Source: Candidatus Omnitrophota bacterium (lineage in GTDB: Bacteria; Omnitrophota; Gorgyraeia; 2-02-FULL-51-18). Taken from it: 42,053 nt of DNA. Location: contig JAHFFN010000010.1 in NCBI GenBank assembly GCA_023247915.1, positions 1 through 42,053 of the forward strand, written 5' to 3'. The notes beneath the pieces were generated by a model. It saw only the letters and a list, made by a program, of their open reading frames with translations, was not told the origin of the DNA and did not search any database. Positions 1 to 8,121 of this stretch are shown here, piece by piece. The position numbers and the translations under genes are program-made. Each line of letters begins with the position of its first letter. The stretch's first letter is position 1.

Positions 1-267
1 GAAATCAGCTTCTTGCCAACCCGCTTCCACTCCCAAAGCCAGCCAGGGATTTACCCCGTAACTGTAAACGCCGCCGACATACAAGGCATCGTCAATTTGA
101 TCGCTTGAGAATCCGCCTGCTAATTGAAGGCCTAGATCACTCCGGCCAGTTCGGTCGGTCATGCTGTTCACAACGACGTTATCTTCAGCCACCGCTTGCA
201 CAGGTGCGGCGATAGCGGCAATCAGGCTGACAAGACTCACGACTGCAGTGACGTATCTTTTTTTCAT
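1..267 (-). CDS. Outer-membrane beta-barrel-like protein, 3' end outside window
   Basis: Reading the minus strand from ATG at 267 gives 89 residues that run off the window edge. The first ~25 residues (MKKRYVTAVVSLVSLIAAIAAPVQA) are a classical Sec signal peptide. The mature start then has alternating, Gly/Tyr-rich segments (LGLQLAGGFS, ALYVGGVYSYGVNPWLALGVEAGW), as in small OmpW/OmpA-like or opacity-type porins. A good ribosome site (AGGAGA) lies about 7 nt before the ATG. Its promoter is the minus-strand TTAA-box promoter at 305-358, so it probably belongs to the same regulon as the genes at 1119, 2659, 9250 and 12336. The barrel call is inferred from style, since most of the protein is missing. 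Confidence 0.6.
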   Translation of the reverse strand, partial: MKKRYVTAVVSLVSLIAAIAAPVQAVAEDNVVVNSMTDRTGRSDLGLQLAGGFSSDQIDDALYVGGVYSYGVNPWLALGVEAGWQEADF

Positions 268-304
268 AGTGTTCTCCTGTTGAATGGAATCATTATTCGC
301 GCGC

Positions 305-358
305 AGTATAAGCGAGAAAGGATTAAAACTAAATTAAAGAACAATTATTTTTTTTTAA
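305..358 (-). promoter_or_regulatory. TTAA-box promoter E (drives the minus-strand outer-membrane gene)
   Basis: On the minus strand TTAA occurs at 358-355, 337-334 and 326-323, with a one-mismatch box (ATAA) at 348-345. The boxes are followed by 12 bp and a perfect TATACT at 310-305. The box spacing (10, 11, 11 bp) and the 16-bp step from last box to -10 are identical to promoters A-D. The predicted transcript start is near 298, about 30 nt before the ATG at 267. No ordinary -35 hexamer is visible, so an activator on the phased boxes is inferred. Confidence 0.6.
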
Positions 359-443
359 TTTTATTTTCACGCCAATTTAACGTCAATTTTTATAAGCTTT
401 TCTTAAGTTTCTAGTAAAAACGAGATAATTAAAGGAGTGACGT

Positions 444-464
444 ATGCGTAGATTAAAAATATGA
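444..464 (+). other. Six-codon leader ORF coupled to the rhodanese start
   Basis: A strong ribosome site AAAGGAG (431-437) sits 6 nt before an ATG at 444, not before the rhodanese ATG at 461. The 444 frame reads MRRLKI and stops at TGA 462-464, overlapping the rhodanese start as ATGA. This arrangement would feed ribosomes to the rhodanese by termination-reinitiation. A single-base indel that split the true N-terminus is an alternative. Confidence 0.4.
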
Positions 465-811
465 AAACAAATGCGGCTGTTTCAACGATTAACAAAGAAG
501 AACTAGTAACAAAGATTAAAGCAGATCCTTCCGTTCAGATTGTGAATGTCTTGTCGCCGGAACATTGGTCAGAAGGGCTTATTAAAAATTCAAAAAAAAT
601 TCCTCTTCAGGAATTAAACAGACGGTTGAATGAATTAGATAAGTCAAAAGAAGTGGTGACCTATTGCGCCGGTTATCAGTGTCATGCTTCGCGTCAGGCG
701 GCGGAACAATTACAAGAAAAAGGATTTAAAGTTCACGCCTACGAAGGCGGCATTCAGGAATGGAAGGAAGCCCGGTTGCCTCTGGAAAAAAAGCGGGTAT
801 CTATCTACTAG
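461..811 (+). CDS. Single-domain rhodanese-like sulfurtransferase
   Basis: 116 residues covering one rhodanese domain, probably cytoplasmic (no signal peptide). Rhodaneses carry sulfane sulfur on an active-site cysteine. Here the loop reads CAGYQCHAS with the candidate catalytic Cys at 69 after VVTY, and a second Cys at 74 that could resolve a disulfide. The start of the domain (VQIVNVLSPEHWSEGLIKNSKKIPL) and the closing GGIQEWKEARLPL are typical of the family. The gene stands before a DUF3309 gene, 27 nt downstream, in a run of stress-type small genes. The ATG at 461 has no ribosome site of its own; see the leader ORF at 444-464. The sulfur acceptor is unknown. Confidence 0.85.
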   Translation: MKTNAAVSTINKEELVTKIKADPSVQIVNVLSPEHWSEGLIKNSKKIPLQELNRRLNELDKSKEVVTYCAGYQCHASRQAAEQLQEKGFKVHAYEGGIQEWKEARLPLEKKRVSIY

Positions 812-838
812 TTTTTCAATAAAAACGGGAGGTGTCCT

Positions 839-997
839 ATGTCGATCTCAACATTGCTTTTAATTCTTTTGATTTTAGTTTTGATCGGCGCGTTTCCGGC
901 ATGGCCCTATAGCCAGTCGTGGGGATATTACCCCAGTGGCGGAGTAGGTCTCTTGCTCATTATCCTGATTATTTTGATTCTAACGGGTCGTCTCTAA
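839..997 (+). CDS. DUF3309-family small membrane protein
   Basis: 52 residues with two hydrophobic helices (about 4-19 and 36-49) separated by a conserved-looking loop, PAWPYSQSWGYYPSGGVG. This pattern (…GAxPAWPxSxxWGYxPSGG…GLLLIILIILxLTGRL) is that of the DUF3309 family, whose function is unknown. A good ribosome site (GGGAGG, 827-832) precedes the ATG at 839. It follows the rhodanese gene by 27 nt and is probably co-transcribed with it. Members of this family often sit with stress-related small proteins. The family call rests on motif memory. Confidence 0.75.
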   Translation: MSISTLLLILLILVLIGAFPAWPYSQSWGYYPSGGVGLLLIILIILILTGRL

Positions 998-1012
998 ACA
1001 GCGAGAGTACCA

Positions 1013-1066
1013 TTAAATAAAATTAATTCATTTTTAATTTTTGTTTAACGATGAATTTCGTATACT
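1013..1066 (+). promoter_or_regulatory. TTAA-box promoter A (51-aa ORF, DUF1328, bacterioferritin-like operon)
   Basis: TTAA boxes start at 1013, 1023, 1034 and 1045 (steps of 10, 11 and 11), then 12 bp, then TATACT at 1061-1066. The expected start of transcription is near 1073. An AGAAGTAG motif at 1075-1082 follows, also seen after promoter C and nearly after B. The next gene starts at 1119. The -35 zone has no consensus hexamer, which fits activator-dependent promoters of the PhoB/OmpR class. Confidence 0.65.
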
Positions 1067-1118
1067 CCACATTGAGAAGTAGAAAATAACAAAAATGCTA
1101 ATCAAGGGAGGCTTCGTT

Positions 1119-1274
1119 ATGGAAAAAGAAAATACGCTGAACACGGGCATTTACTCTAAATCGATGGAAGAATTTTTTATTCAAAGAAGAATCCATTTGA
1201 TCGACGATCATGTCAGCCGTCATCACAGAGATCTGGGGATACAACGTTTATACGACGAGTACAGAGCCGGTTAA
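1119..1274 (+). CDS. Small hypothetical protein, 51 residues
   Basis: A short soluble, charged protein (MEKENTLNTGIYSKSMEEFF…HHRDLGIQRLYDEYRAG) with no signal peptide, no membrane helix and no family I recognise. Support for coding: a ribosome site AAGGGAGG about 8 nt before the ATG, first position after promoter A, and only a 15-nt gap to the DUF1328 gene. A His-rich patch (HVSRHHRD, residues 31-38) is the only notable motif. It is probably co-expressed with DUF1328 and the ferritin-like protein. Function unknown. Confidence 0.55.
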   Translation: MEKENTLNTGIYSKSMEEFFIQRRIHLIDDHVSRHHRDLGIQRLYDEYRAG

Positions 1275-1289
1275 AAAACGGAGGCCATC

Positions 1290-1460
1290 ATGCTGAAATT
1301 GTCACTTTGCTTTTTCATTATAGCGATTATCGCGGCGGCCTTGGGATTTGGCGGGATCGCCCAGAGCGCTTCAGCCATTGCCCAGGTGCTGTTTTTTATA
1401 TTTCTTGTTCTTTTCTTGGGAGCTTTGATTCTGGGGTTGACGGTTTTTAAAAGCGTCTAG
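1290..1460 (+). CDS. DUF1328-family small membrane protein
   Basis: 56 residues with two hydrophobic segments (about 3-20 and 30-53) joined by the short GGIAQSASAIAQ turn. The AALGFGGIA…A…ILFxIFLVLFL pattern is that of DUF1328 (YtjA-like) inner-membrane proteins, whose role is unknown but which often appear in stress-induced operons. A ribosome site (CGGAGG) precedes the ATG at 1290. It sits 15 nt after the 51-residue ORF and 15 nt before the ferritin-like gene, so one transcript from promoter A is likely. Confidence 0.75.
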   Translation: MLKLSLCFFIIAIIAAALGFGGIAQSASAIAQVLFFIFLVLFLGALILGLTVFKSV

Positions 1461-1475
1461 CCAAAAGAGGGGAAA

Positions 1476-2069
1476 ATGAATCATAGAAACCATAACGGTT
1501 CGGTAAAAGACACACCGTTTCTTTCGGATGTTCAGGAACTTCGCCGCCGCGCACGGCAACACATGGATCGGGGCGCGGTGACGCCGGGGTATAAAGGAGA
1601 TACGCAGACGATTATTAAGATCCTCAATGAGGCTCTGGCAACCGAAATCGTTTGTGTGCTTCGCTACAAGCGGCATTACTTTATGGCGGAAGGCATCCAT
1701 GCGGAGCCGGTGGCTCAGGAGTTTTTGCAGCATGCCAGCGAAGAGCAAGCCCACGCCGATTTGATCGCGTCGCGTATTACCCAGTTGAAAGGGGAGCCTG
1801 ACTTGAATCCTAAAGGATTAGCGAGCCGGAGTCATTCGGAGTATGTTGAAGGACGCTCCCTCGTGGACATGGTCAAGGAAGACCTCATCGCCGAACGCGT
1901 CGCTATAGAGTCTTACACCGAAATTATCAATTATCTTGGCGAAAAAGATCCGACCACACGGCGTTTGTTTGAGGAGATTTTGGCCAAGGAAGAAGAACAT
2001 GCGGATGATCTTTCAAAGTTATTGGCGACTCTGGAGTCTTCCAAGGAAAAGCGCATGCCACTTACGTAA
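1476..2069 (+). CDS. Bacterioferritin/ferritin-like di-iron protein
   Basis: 197 residues. After a charged N-terminal tail (~45 residues) comes a four-helix ferritin-like domain. It has the expected carboxylate/His pattern: NEALATEIVCVLRYKRHY (Glu in helix 1), HASEEQAHADLIASRI (ExxH in helix 2), VKEDLIAERVAIESYTEII (Glu in helix 3) and ILAKEEEHADDLSKLL (ExxH in helix 4). These are di-iron ligands as in bacterioferritin and related iron-storage or Dps-like proteins. The likely role is iron storage or peroxide protection in the cytoplasm. I see no obvious Met for heme ligation, so heme binding is uncertain. A ribosome site AGAGGGG precedes ATG 1476. It is the third gene from promoter A. Confidence 0.8.
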   Translation: MNHRNHNGSVKDTPFLSDVQELRRRARQHMDRGAVTPGYKGDTQTIIKILNEALATEIVCVLRYKRHYFMAEGIHAEPVAQEFLQHASEEQAHADLIASRITQLKGEPDLNPKGLASRSHSEYVEGRSLVDMVKEDLIAERVAIESYTEIINYLGEKDPTTRRLFEEILAKEEEHADDLSKLLATLESSKEKRMPLT

Positions 2070-2143
2070 TTGACAGTGTTTTATTTTAGAGTTAACGTGT
2101 CTTGAGCAAGATAACATTGTCATGGCGCAAATAAAGGGCTTGA

Positions 2144-2542
2144 GTGGATAGCAGAGCGACTTGTCTTAATTGTATGGACGGGCGGGTGCAGTTGCCTGTC
2201 CTGCAATGGATCAAAGAAAATTACGCGGTTGATTTTGTGGATGTGATTACCGAAGCGGGTATGGACAATGTTCTGTCCAACCAGGCGGACATCAGCGAAG
2301 TACTCCGCAGTATTTCTATTTCCGTGAATGTGAATAAATCCTGCAAGCTTTTTGTGGCAGGTCATTATGATTGCCGCGGCAATCCCGTCGACGAAGAAAT
2401 GCACCGTCAGCATATTACCGGTGCTGTCAAACGCCTGAAAAGCCATTGGCCTACCCACGAGATCGTGGGGCTGTGGATCAATAAAGATTGGAAAGTCACC
2501 ATTATTTCCAGTCAACCGGCTTCCCCTCCAAAAACCACCTAA
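2144..2542 (+). CDS. Carbonic-anhydrase-like protein (beta-CA type zinc motif)
   Basis: 132 residues with zinc-site motifs like those of beta-carbonic anhydrases: Cys10-Met-Asp12-Gly-Arg14 and His74-Tyr-Asp-Cys77. The context NCMDGRVQLPV…FVAGHYDCRGN resembles the short 'putative carbonic anhydrase' family (Pro_CA_2 type) rather than full beta-CA, which is usually nearer 200 residues. It may hydrate CO2 or bind zinc for another reaction. The start is GTG at 2144 with AAAGGG (2133-2138) upstream. An ATG at 2122 is in another frame and stops after nine codons. The 74-nt gap from the ferritin-like gene contains TTGACA at 2070, so separate transcription is possible. Confidence 0.65.
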   Translation: MDSRATCLNCMDGRVQLPVLQWIKENYAVDFVDVITEAGMDNVLSNQADISEVLRSISISVNVNKSCKLFVAGHYDCRGNPVDEEMHRQHITGAVKRLKSHWPTHEIVGLWINKDWKVTIISSQPASPPKTT

Positions 2543-2560
2543 ATTTAAAATTTCAAAAGA

Positions 2561-2614
2561 TTAAATTTTTTTAATCTTATTTTAACCCTATTTTAATGAA
2601 GTTTTTTTTAAGAT
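2561..2614 (+). promoter_or_regulatory. TTAA-box promoter D (multi-HAMP kinase operon)
   Basis: TTAA boxes start at 2561, 2571, 2582 and 2593, then 12 bp, then TAAGAT at 2609-2614 as the -10 element. The geometry is identical to promoters A, B, C and E. An extra TTAA lies at 2545. The predicted transcript starts near 2621, giving a ~38-nt leader with AAGGAG before the ATG at 2659. It would drive the five signalling genes to 9142. Confidence 0.6.
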
Positions 2615-2658
2615 AAGGCCTTTCATCATAAAGATACCCCGTCCTATAAGGAGAAGCG

Positions 2659-5600
2659 ATGAAGGAATCTTCGGCCTCGACATTAAAACTCGCCACCGTT
2701 CACGATCATCCTCTTTCATCCAACGGAACGCATTCGAGCCGGGATCGTCATTGGAATTCGTCCTCAAGAATTGTCGAAAAACGTAAAAAAAACTCATCCT
2801 CTAATTTTTCCAACGAAGAGCAACAACAACTAAAACGTCTTCTCCGCGCGGTGCAATCCGCGCGCAAAGGAGATTTCTCGGCTCGTGTTCTTGTAGGTAG
2901 TGGCCTTGTCGGAGAAATCGGAAAAATATTCAACGAGATTGTTGAGTTTGAAGAAAAGATGACCAAGGAATTTCAGCGCGTCGGTAAAACCGTCGGACAA
3001 GAAGGTAAGATGAGTGAGCGCGCTTTTGTTTCCAACGCGCGGGGTGGTTGGAAAACGAAAATTGATTCTGTGAATGCGCTTATCGGTGATCTTGTGCAGC
3101 CGACCAAGGAAGTCGCGCGCGTGATCACCTCGGTGGCCAAAGGCGACTTGTCCCAAAAAATGTCGCTCAAGATCGGCAATCGCACTGTCCGCGGTGAATT
3201 TTTCCGTATTGGTAAAACCGTGAACGCGATGGTGGATCAGCTCAACTCCTTCGCCGCCGAAGTGACTCGTGTGGCCAAAGAAGTGGGCACCGAAGGAAAA
3301 CTTGGCGGTCAAGCCGACGTGAAAGGTGTGTCGGGAACTTGGAAAGATTTAACCGACAATGTGAATCAGCTGGCCGGTAACTTGACTAACCAGGTACGCA
3401 ACATCGCCAAAGTGACCACCGCCGTGGCCAAAGGCGACTTGTCTCAAAAAATCACCGTCGACGCCAAAGGCGAAATCTTCGAACTTAAAAACACCATCAA
3501 CATCATGGTGGATCAGCTCAACTCCTTCGCCGCCGAAGTGACTCGTGTGGCCAAAGAAGTGGGTACTCAAGGTCGTTTAGGCGGACAAGCGGATGTGAAG
3601 GGCGTGTCGGGAACCTGGAAAGATTTAACCGACAATGTGAATCAGCTGGCCGGTAACTTGACTAACCAGGTGCGTAACATCGCTAAAGTGACCACCGCCG
3701 TGGCCAAAGGCGACTTGTCTCAAAAAATCACCGTCGACGCCAAAGGCGAAATCTTGGAACTGAAGAGCACCATCAACATCATGGTGGATCAGCTCAACTC
3801 CTTCGCGGCCGAAGTGACTCGTGTGGCCAAAGAAGTGGGTACCGAAGGAAAACTTGGCGGTCAAGCCGACGTGAAAGGTGTGTCGGGAACCTGGAAGGAT
3901 CTCACGGAAAACGTGAACAATCTCGCATCCAACCTTACCACTCAGGTACGCAACATCGCCAAAGTGACCACCGCCGTGGCCAAAGGCGACTTGTCTCAAA
4001 AAATCACCGTCGACGCCAAAGGCGAAATTCTTGAACTTAAAAACACTATCAACGTCATGGTGGATCAGCTCAACTCCTTCGCGGCCGAAGTGACTCGTGT
4101 GGCCAAAGAAGTGGGTACCGAAGGAAAACTTGGCGGTCAAGCTGACGTGAAAGGTGTGTCGGGAACCTGGAAAGATTTAACCGACAATGTGAACTTCATG
4201 GCGTCCAATCTCACCAAACAGGTGCGCGGTATCGTCAAGGTCGTGACGGCTGTGGCCAACGGTGATTTGAATCAAAAATTCGTTCTCGAAGCCAAAGGCG
4301 AAGTGGCCGCCTTGGCCGAAACCATCAATAGCATGACCGATACGTTAAGCGCCTTTGCCGATCAGGTGACCACCGTGGCGCGTGAAGTCGGTATCGAAGG
4401 AAAACTTGGCGGACAAGCCAAGGTGCCGGGCGCCGCCGGTACTTGGAAAGATTTGACCAATAACGTGAATCAGCTGGCCGGTAACTTAACCTCTCAGGTG
4501 CGTGCGATCGCCGAAGTGTCCACCGCGGTGACCAAGGGTGACTTGACTCGTTCCATCGCGGTCGAAGCCGAAGGAGAAGTCGCGGCGCTCAAAAACAACA
4601 TCAATCAGATGATTCGTACGCTCAAAGAAACGACAGCCATCAACAACGAGCAAGACTGGCTCAAAACCAATCTCGCCAAGTTCTCAGGCATGATGCAAGG
4701 TCAGCGCTCGCTGACCGCCGTCGCGCAATTGGTGATGTCGGAACTTTCTCCGTTGGTGGATGCGCGTCATGGAACATTTTATATTTTAGATCAGGAAAAT
4801 GGCGAACCTGTTTTGAATTTGCTAGCAAGCTATGCTTACACTAAGCAAACGGCACTGGCCAAACAATGCCGTATGAAGGAAGGGGTCATCGGCCAATGCG
4901 CATTTGATAAGAAAAAAATTCTTATCTCCAACACCCCCAATGATTATATCAAGATCAGTTCAAGCTTAGGGGAGTCCAGGCCGTCCAACATTCTGGTGTT
5001 GCCGGTATTGTTTGAAGGACAGCTCAAAGCCGTTATCGAATTGGCTTCATTCAAACCTTTCTCTCCGAACTATTTGAGTTTCTTGGATCAGCTCATGGAC
5101 TATATAGGCGTTATTTTAAACGTGATTTCGTCTGGTATGAGAACGGAAGAATTGCTTCAGGAAGTGAAACGCTCTAACCAGGAACTTGGAGCGCAAACCA
5201 AGGAGCTCGAAGAAAAAGCCAAACTTCTTGAAGTCAAAAACAAGGAAGTTGAATTGGCCAGCTTGTCGCTGGAAGAAAAAGCCGAACAGCTTTCTCTTAT
5301 TTCCAAGTACAAATCAGAATTTTTGGCGAATATGTCTCACGAACTCCGCACGCCGCTCAATAGTTTGTTGATTCTCTCCAAGATTCTCGCGGACAACAAA
5401 GATAAAAATCTGACGGCAGAGCAGGTGAAATTCGCGACGACGGTGTACGCCGCCGGCGGCGATCTTCTTATGTTGATTAATGAAATTCTGGATCTGTCCA
5501 AGGTGGAAGCCGGCAAGATGTCCATTGAGCCCAAGAATGTCAATCTCAGGGATGTCTACGATTATATCGAGCAGAACTTTAGACCTGTCGCTCAGCACAA

Positions 5601-6507
5601 AGGATTGGATTTGCAGATCAAGACCGACCCGAATGTGCCGGCAGGAATGTATGTGGACGTGAACCGTCTCCAGCAGATCTTAAAGAATCTTCTGTCCAAC
5701 GCGCTCAAGTTCACGGAAAAAGGAAAAGTGGTGATGCGCGTACGCGTTGTGGAAAGTAAAGAGACGAAGCATCTATCTTCCATTTTGCACAAAGCGGAGC
5801 GTGTGCTCGCGTTTTCAGTGACGGACACCGGCATTGGAATCCCGTCTGAAAAACAAAATCTCATTTTTGAGGCTTTTCAACAGGCGGATGGAACGACCAG
5901 TAGAAAATATGGCGGTACCGGTCTTGGTTTAACGATCAGTCGTGAAATTTCCAGGCTTTTGGGCGGGCATATCGAGGTCGAGAGCATCCCTGGAGCGGGC
6001 AGTACTTTCACTCTTTATATGCCGCAAAATTATACCGGCGCCGAAACGCCTCAGCGTGAAAAAGAGGTGACCGTGCCTCAACAGCCTCCTGTGCTTCCCG
6101 CGGATGCCGATTTCAAAGGCAAGAAAATCCTGCTGGTGGACGATGATAAGCGCAATATTTACGCGCTCACAAGCGCTTTGGAACTTCGCGACATGAAAGT
6201 CATCAGCGCTGAAAATGGCAAGGTTGCGATTGAGATGTTGAGTAAAAATCAGGATGTGGATCTGGTACTGATGGACACCATGATGCCCGAAATGGACGGC
6301 GTCGAGGCCACCAAGGCAATAAGAAAGATCCCGCATTTTTCAAAACTGCCGATTTTGTCTTTAACCGCGAAAGCCATGCAAGGCGACCGCGAAAAGAGTT
6401 TAGATGCCGGCGCTTCCGATTACATCACCAAGCCTGTGGATCCGGATATTCTTCTGGCGTACATGCATATCTGGCTGACAAAAGCATCCAAGCAGGGATC
6501 AAAGTAA
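2659..6507 (+). CDS. Soluble multi-HAMP hybrid histidine kinase (HAMPn-GAF-HisKA-HATPase-REC)
   Basis: 1282 residues, no signal peptide and no membrane segment. Residues ~60-640 are a chain of HAMP-type units with a 92-residue period (cores [21 protein letters not shown]; linkers [28 protein letters not shown]). A GAF domain follows (~680-830), then a coiled coil (~835-885) and HisKA with phospho-acceptor His894 ([10 protein letters not shown]). The ATPase has N (NLLSNALKF), G1 (DTGIGI) and G2 (GGTGLGL) boxes. The C-terminal REC has Asp1206 ([11 protein letters not shown]). This matches the group III (Nik1/Os-1-like) architecture known from fungi, where HAMP chains sense osmotic stress, and bacterial homologues. 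A strong ribosome site AAGGAG precedes ATG 2659. It leads a kinase/REC operon under promoter D. The signal is unknown; osmotic or desiccation stress is inferred. Confidence 0.92.
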   Translation: MKESSASTLKLATVHDHPLSSNGTHSSRDRHWNSSSRIVEKRKKNSSSNFSNEEQQQLKRLLRAVQSARKGDFSARVLVGSGLVGEIGKIFNEIVEFEEKMTKEFQRVGKTVGQEGKMSERAFVSNARGGWKTKIDSVNALIGDLVQPTKEVARVITSVAKGDLSQKMSLKIGNRTVRGEFFRIGKTVNAMVDQLNSFAAEVTRVAKEVGTEGKLGGQADVKGVSGTWKDLTDNVNQLAGNLTNQVRNIAKVTTAVAKGDLSQKITVDAKGEIFELKNTINIMVDQLNSFAAEVTRVAKEVGTQGRLGGQADVKGVSGTWKDLTDNVNQLAGNLTNQVRNIAKVTTAVAKGDLSQKITVDAKGEILELKSTINIMVDQLNSFAAEVTRVAKEVGTEGKLGGQADVKGVSGTWKDLTENVNNLASNLTTQVRNIAKVTTAVAKGDLSQKITVDAKGEILELKNTINVMVDQLNSFAAEVTRVAKEVGTEGKLGGQADVKGVSGTWKDLTDNVNFMASNLTKQVRGIVKVVTAVANGDLNQKFVLEAKGEVAALAETINSMTDTLSAFADQVTTVAREVGIEGKLGGQAKVPGAAGTWKDLTNNVNQLAGNLTSQVRAIAEVSTAVTKGDLTRSIAVEAEGEVAALKNNINQMIRTLKETTAINNEQDWLKTNLAKFSGMMQGQRSLTAVAQLVMSELSPLVDARHGTFYILDQENGEPVLNLLASYAYTKQTALAKQCRMKEGVIGQCAFDKKKILISNTPNDYIKISSSLGESRPSNILVLPVLFEGQLKAVIELASFKPFSPNYLSFLDQLMDYIGVILNVISSGMRTEELLQEVKRSNQELGAQTKELEEKAKLLEVKNKEVELASLSLEEKAEQLSLISKYKSEFLANMSHELRTPLNSLLILSKILADNKDKNLTAEQVKFATTVYAAGGDLLMLINEILDLSKVEAGKMSIEPKNVNLRDVYDYIEQNFRPVAQHKGLDLQIKTDPNVPAGMYVDVNRLQQILKNLLSNALKFTEKGKVVMRVRVVESKETKHLSSILHKAERVLAFSVTDTGIGIPSEKQNLIFEAFQQADGTTSRKYGGTGLGLTISREISRLLGGHIEVESIPGAGSTFTLYMPQNYTGAETPQREKEVTVPQQPPVLPADADFKGKKILLVDDDKRNIYALTSALELRDMKVISAENGKVAIEMLSKNQDVDLVLMDTMMPEMDGVEATKAIRKIPHFSKLPILSLTAKAMQGDREKSLDAGASDYITKPVDPDILLAYMHIWLTKASKQGSK
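3229..4608 (+). repeat. Five 276-bp tandem repeats inside the multi-HAMP kinase gene
   Basis: Units begin at ATG codons 3229, 3505, 3781, 4057 and 4333, exactly 276 bp (92 codons) apart. The first four are nearly identical in DNA as well as protein over long stretches, including silent positions. The fifth is clearly diverged. This points to recent duplication or gene conversion and makes copy number prone to change by recombination or to collapse in short-read assembly. Confidence 0.9.
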
Positions 6508-6516
6508 GGAAGGGTG

Positions 6517-7716
6517 ATGGAAGAAGAAAAGACGAAAGAGCGTGTTGACATTCTTCTTGTGGATGATCGTGAGGACGGTCTTTTGGCCCTAGAGGCCGTC
6601 TTGGACTCTCCGGAATACAATCTTGTCAAAGTCAGTTCTGGAAAAGAAGCGCTGACAACGCTGATTCGTCATGATTTTGCCGTGATTTTACTCGACGTGC
6701 AAATGCCGGTCATGGACGGCTTTGAAACCGCGCATTTGATCCGGCGTTATTCCCCCTACCGCGAAGTTCCCATTATTTTTATTACAGCCATTAATAAAGA
6801 CGCGCATCACATCGCCCGGGGTTACGAGTCGGGCGCAATTGATTATCTTTTTAAGCCGATCGATCCGGACATTTTGCAATTTAAAGTGAAGATTTTTGTC
6901 GAGCTTTTTCAAGCGCGCCGCTCTTTAAAAAAAATGAACGAAGAGTTGGAAGAACGTGTCCGTGAGCGCACGGCCAAACTTGTTCAAATCAACAAAGAAC
7001 TTGAGCAATTTGCCTATGTCGCTTCCCATGATTTACAGGAACCCCTTAGAAAAATTATTATTTTTGGCGAACATCTTATGGAGGATTTGGGTGAGAATTT
7101 AAATGAGACGGACAAAGATTATCTTTCTCGAATGTGCAAGGCCAGTATCCGCATGAAAACGGTGATCGAAGAACTGCTTGTTTTTTCAAAAATCAGCTCG
7201 AAGGAAATGACATTTGAAAAAATAGATCTCAAAGAAGTTCTGCTTGAAATATTGTCGGATCTGGAAATTAAAATCAAACAGGAAAACGCCAAAATAGAAA
7301 TCAGAGACTTGCCAGCGATAACGGCTAATAAATCTCAGATCCGGCACCTGTTTCAAAATCTCATCTTGAACGCCATCAAGTTTTCCAAAAAAGAAGAGAA
7401 GCCCTCTATTGTTATTTCTAGCGAATCGAATGGTGATTTTGTGGATATCTCTGTGCGGGACAACGGCATTGGTTTCGAGGAAAAGTATGTCGACCGTATT
7501 TTCAAACTATTTCAACGTCTCCACGGCAAGCATGAGTATGAAGGCAGTGGTATCGGCTTGTCTATTTGCCAAAAGATCGTTGATCAGCATGGAGGCAGGA
7601 TCACCGCTCATAGCAAGCCTGACGAAGGGTCGGTATTTATTGTGACACTGCCTCTTTATCAAAAACTCGGTCTGGATGTCGGCGCCGAGGAATTATCGTC
7701 CACCTCAAACTCGTAA
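6517..7716 (+). CDS. REC-HisKA-HATPase histidine kinase
   Basis: About 399 residues. An N-terminal REC domain (acidic pair in LLVDDRED, acceptor Asp60 in LLDVQMPVMDG, Lys in LFKPIDPD) is followed by a coiled coil (SLKKMNEELEERVRERTAKL). HisKA has His171 (ASHDLQEPLRK, a phytochrome-like/HWE-free type), and the ATPase has N (NLILNAIKF), G1 (DNGIGF) and G2 (EGSGIGLSI) boxes. It is soluble. It probably takes phosphate signals through its REC from the upstream hybrid kinase and acts as the second relay step. I chose ATG 6517 over GTG 6514 because AAGGA (6506-6510) is spaced 6 nt from the ATG. It starts 9 nt after the preceding stop. Confidence 0.9.
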   Translation: MEEEKTKERVDILLVDDREDGLLALEAVLDSPEYNLVKVSSGKEALTTLIRHDFAVILLDVQMPVMDGFETAHLIRRYSPYREVPIIFITAINKDAHHIARGYESGAIDYLFKPIDPDILQFKVKIFVELFQARRSLKKMNEELEERVRERTAKLVQINKELEQFAYVASHDLQEPLRKIIIFGEHLMEDLGENLNETDKDYLSRMCKASIRMKTVIEELLVFSKISSKEMTFEKIDLKEVLLEILSDLEIKIKQENAKIEIRDLPAITANKSQIRHLFQNLILNAIKFSKKEEKPSIVISSESNGDFVDISVRDNGIGFEEKYVDRIFKLFQRLHGKHEYEGSGIGLSICQKIVDQHGGRITAHSKPDEGSVFIVTLPLYQKLGLDVGAEELSSTSNS

Positions 7717-7734
7717 GGATTCATCGACTATTTT

Positions 7735-8121
7735 ATGCCTAAAATTCTTTTGGTGGATGATGACGCCGTTCTTCGGAAGGTTTATGTGCGTTTTTTACGC
7801 CAGGAAGGGTTTGAAGTGCTCGAGTCCTGGAATGGCGAGCACGCGTTGTTAAATTTTATCGAAGAACCAATCGACGTGATTTTACTCGATATTCAAATGC
7901 CTGTTGTTTCGGGGAATGTGCTGATCTCGGCGTTACAACATTTTCATCCAACCGCGAAAATCATTATTTTCAGTTGCTACTCGATCTCTGTTCAAAAAAG
8001 AATGATAGATGGCGCCAAAAATTATTTTGACAAATCAGAAGGATGCGTTCGACTGATCTCAAAAATTAAAGCTCTTTTAGAGTCACATCCGGACACGTGC
8101 AACGCGGAACATATTCCGTGA
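7735..8121 (+). CDS. Single-domain response regulator (REC only)
   Basis: 128 residues forming one CheY-like receiver: LLVDDDAVLR acidic pocket, acceptor Asp52 (LLDIQMPVVSG), a Ser/Cys in IIFSCYS near the usual Thr/Ser, and Lys in FDKSEG. No output domain. It probably shuttles phosphate or binds a partner in the same relay. It closely resembles the REC at 10017 in its ending (NYFDKSEG versus SYHDKAEG), suggesting paralogues. It follows the REC-kinase by 18 nt, and its stop overlaps the GTG of the next gene (GTGA at 8118-8121). Confidence 0.85.
   Translation: MPKILLVDDDAVLRKVYVRFLRQEGFEVLESWNGEHALLNFIEEPIDVILLDIQMPVVSGNVLISALQHFHPTAKIIIFSCYSISVQKRMIDGAKNYFDKSEGCVRLISKIKALLESHPDTCNAEHIP

Noticed and set aside
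345-398. Plus-strand reading of the TTAA cluster as a promoter for the rhodanese gene
   Set aside because: Boxes at 345, 355, 366 and 377 with -10 at 393 fit the spacing, but two of four boxes and the -10 (TAAGCT) are degenerate, while the minus-strand reading is much better. It may still be bidirectional.
196-414. 72-codon plus-strand frame across the first promoter
   Set aside because: It crosses the start of the minus-strand outer-membrane gene and the TTAA boxes, has no ribosome site, and its product is low-complexity.
2070-2122. TTGACA at 2070 and the inverted repeat TGACAGTGTT/AACATTGTCA before the carbonic-anhydrase-like gene
   Set aside because: The -10 at the right distance is poor (TAACGT) and the stem has a mismatch and a 32-nt loop; too weak to list as promoter or terminator.
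3349-4140. Long antisense open frames over the kinase HAMP repeats
   Set aside because: They repeat with the same 276-bp period as the sense gene, have no ribosome sites and look like no protein family; they are shadows of the repeats.
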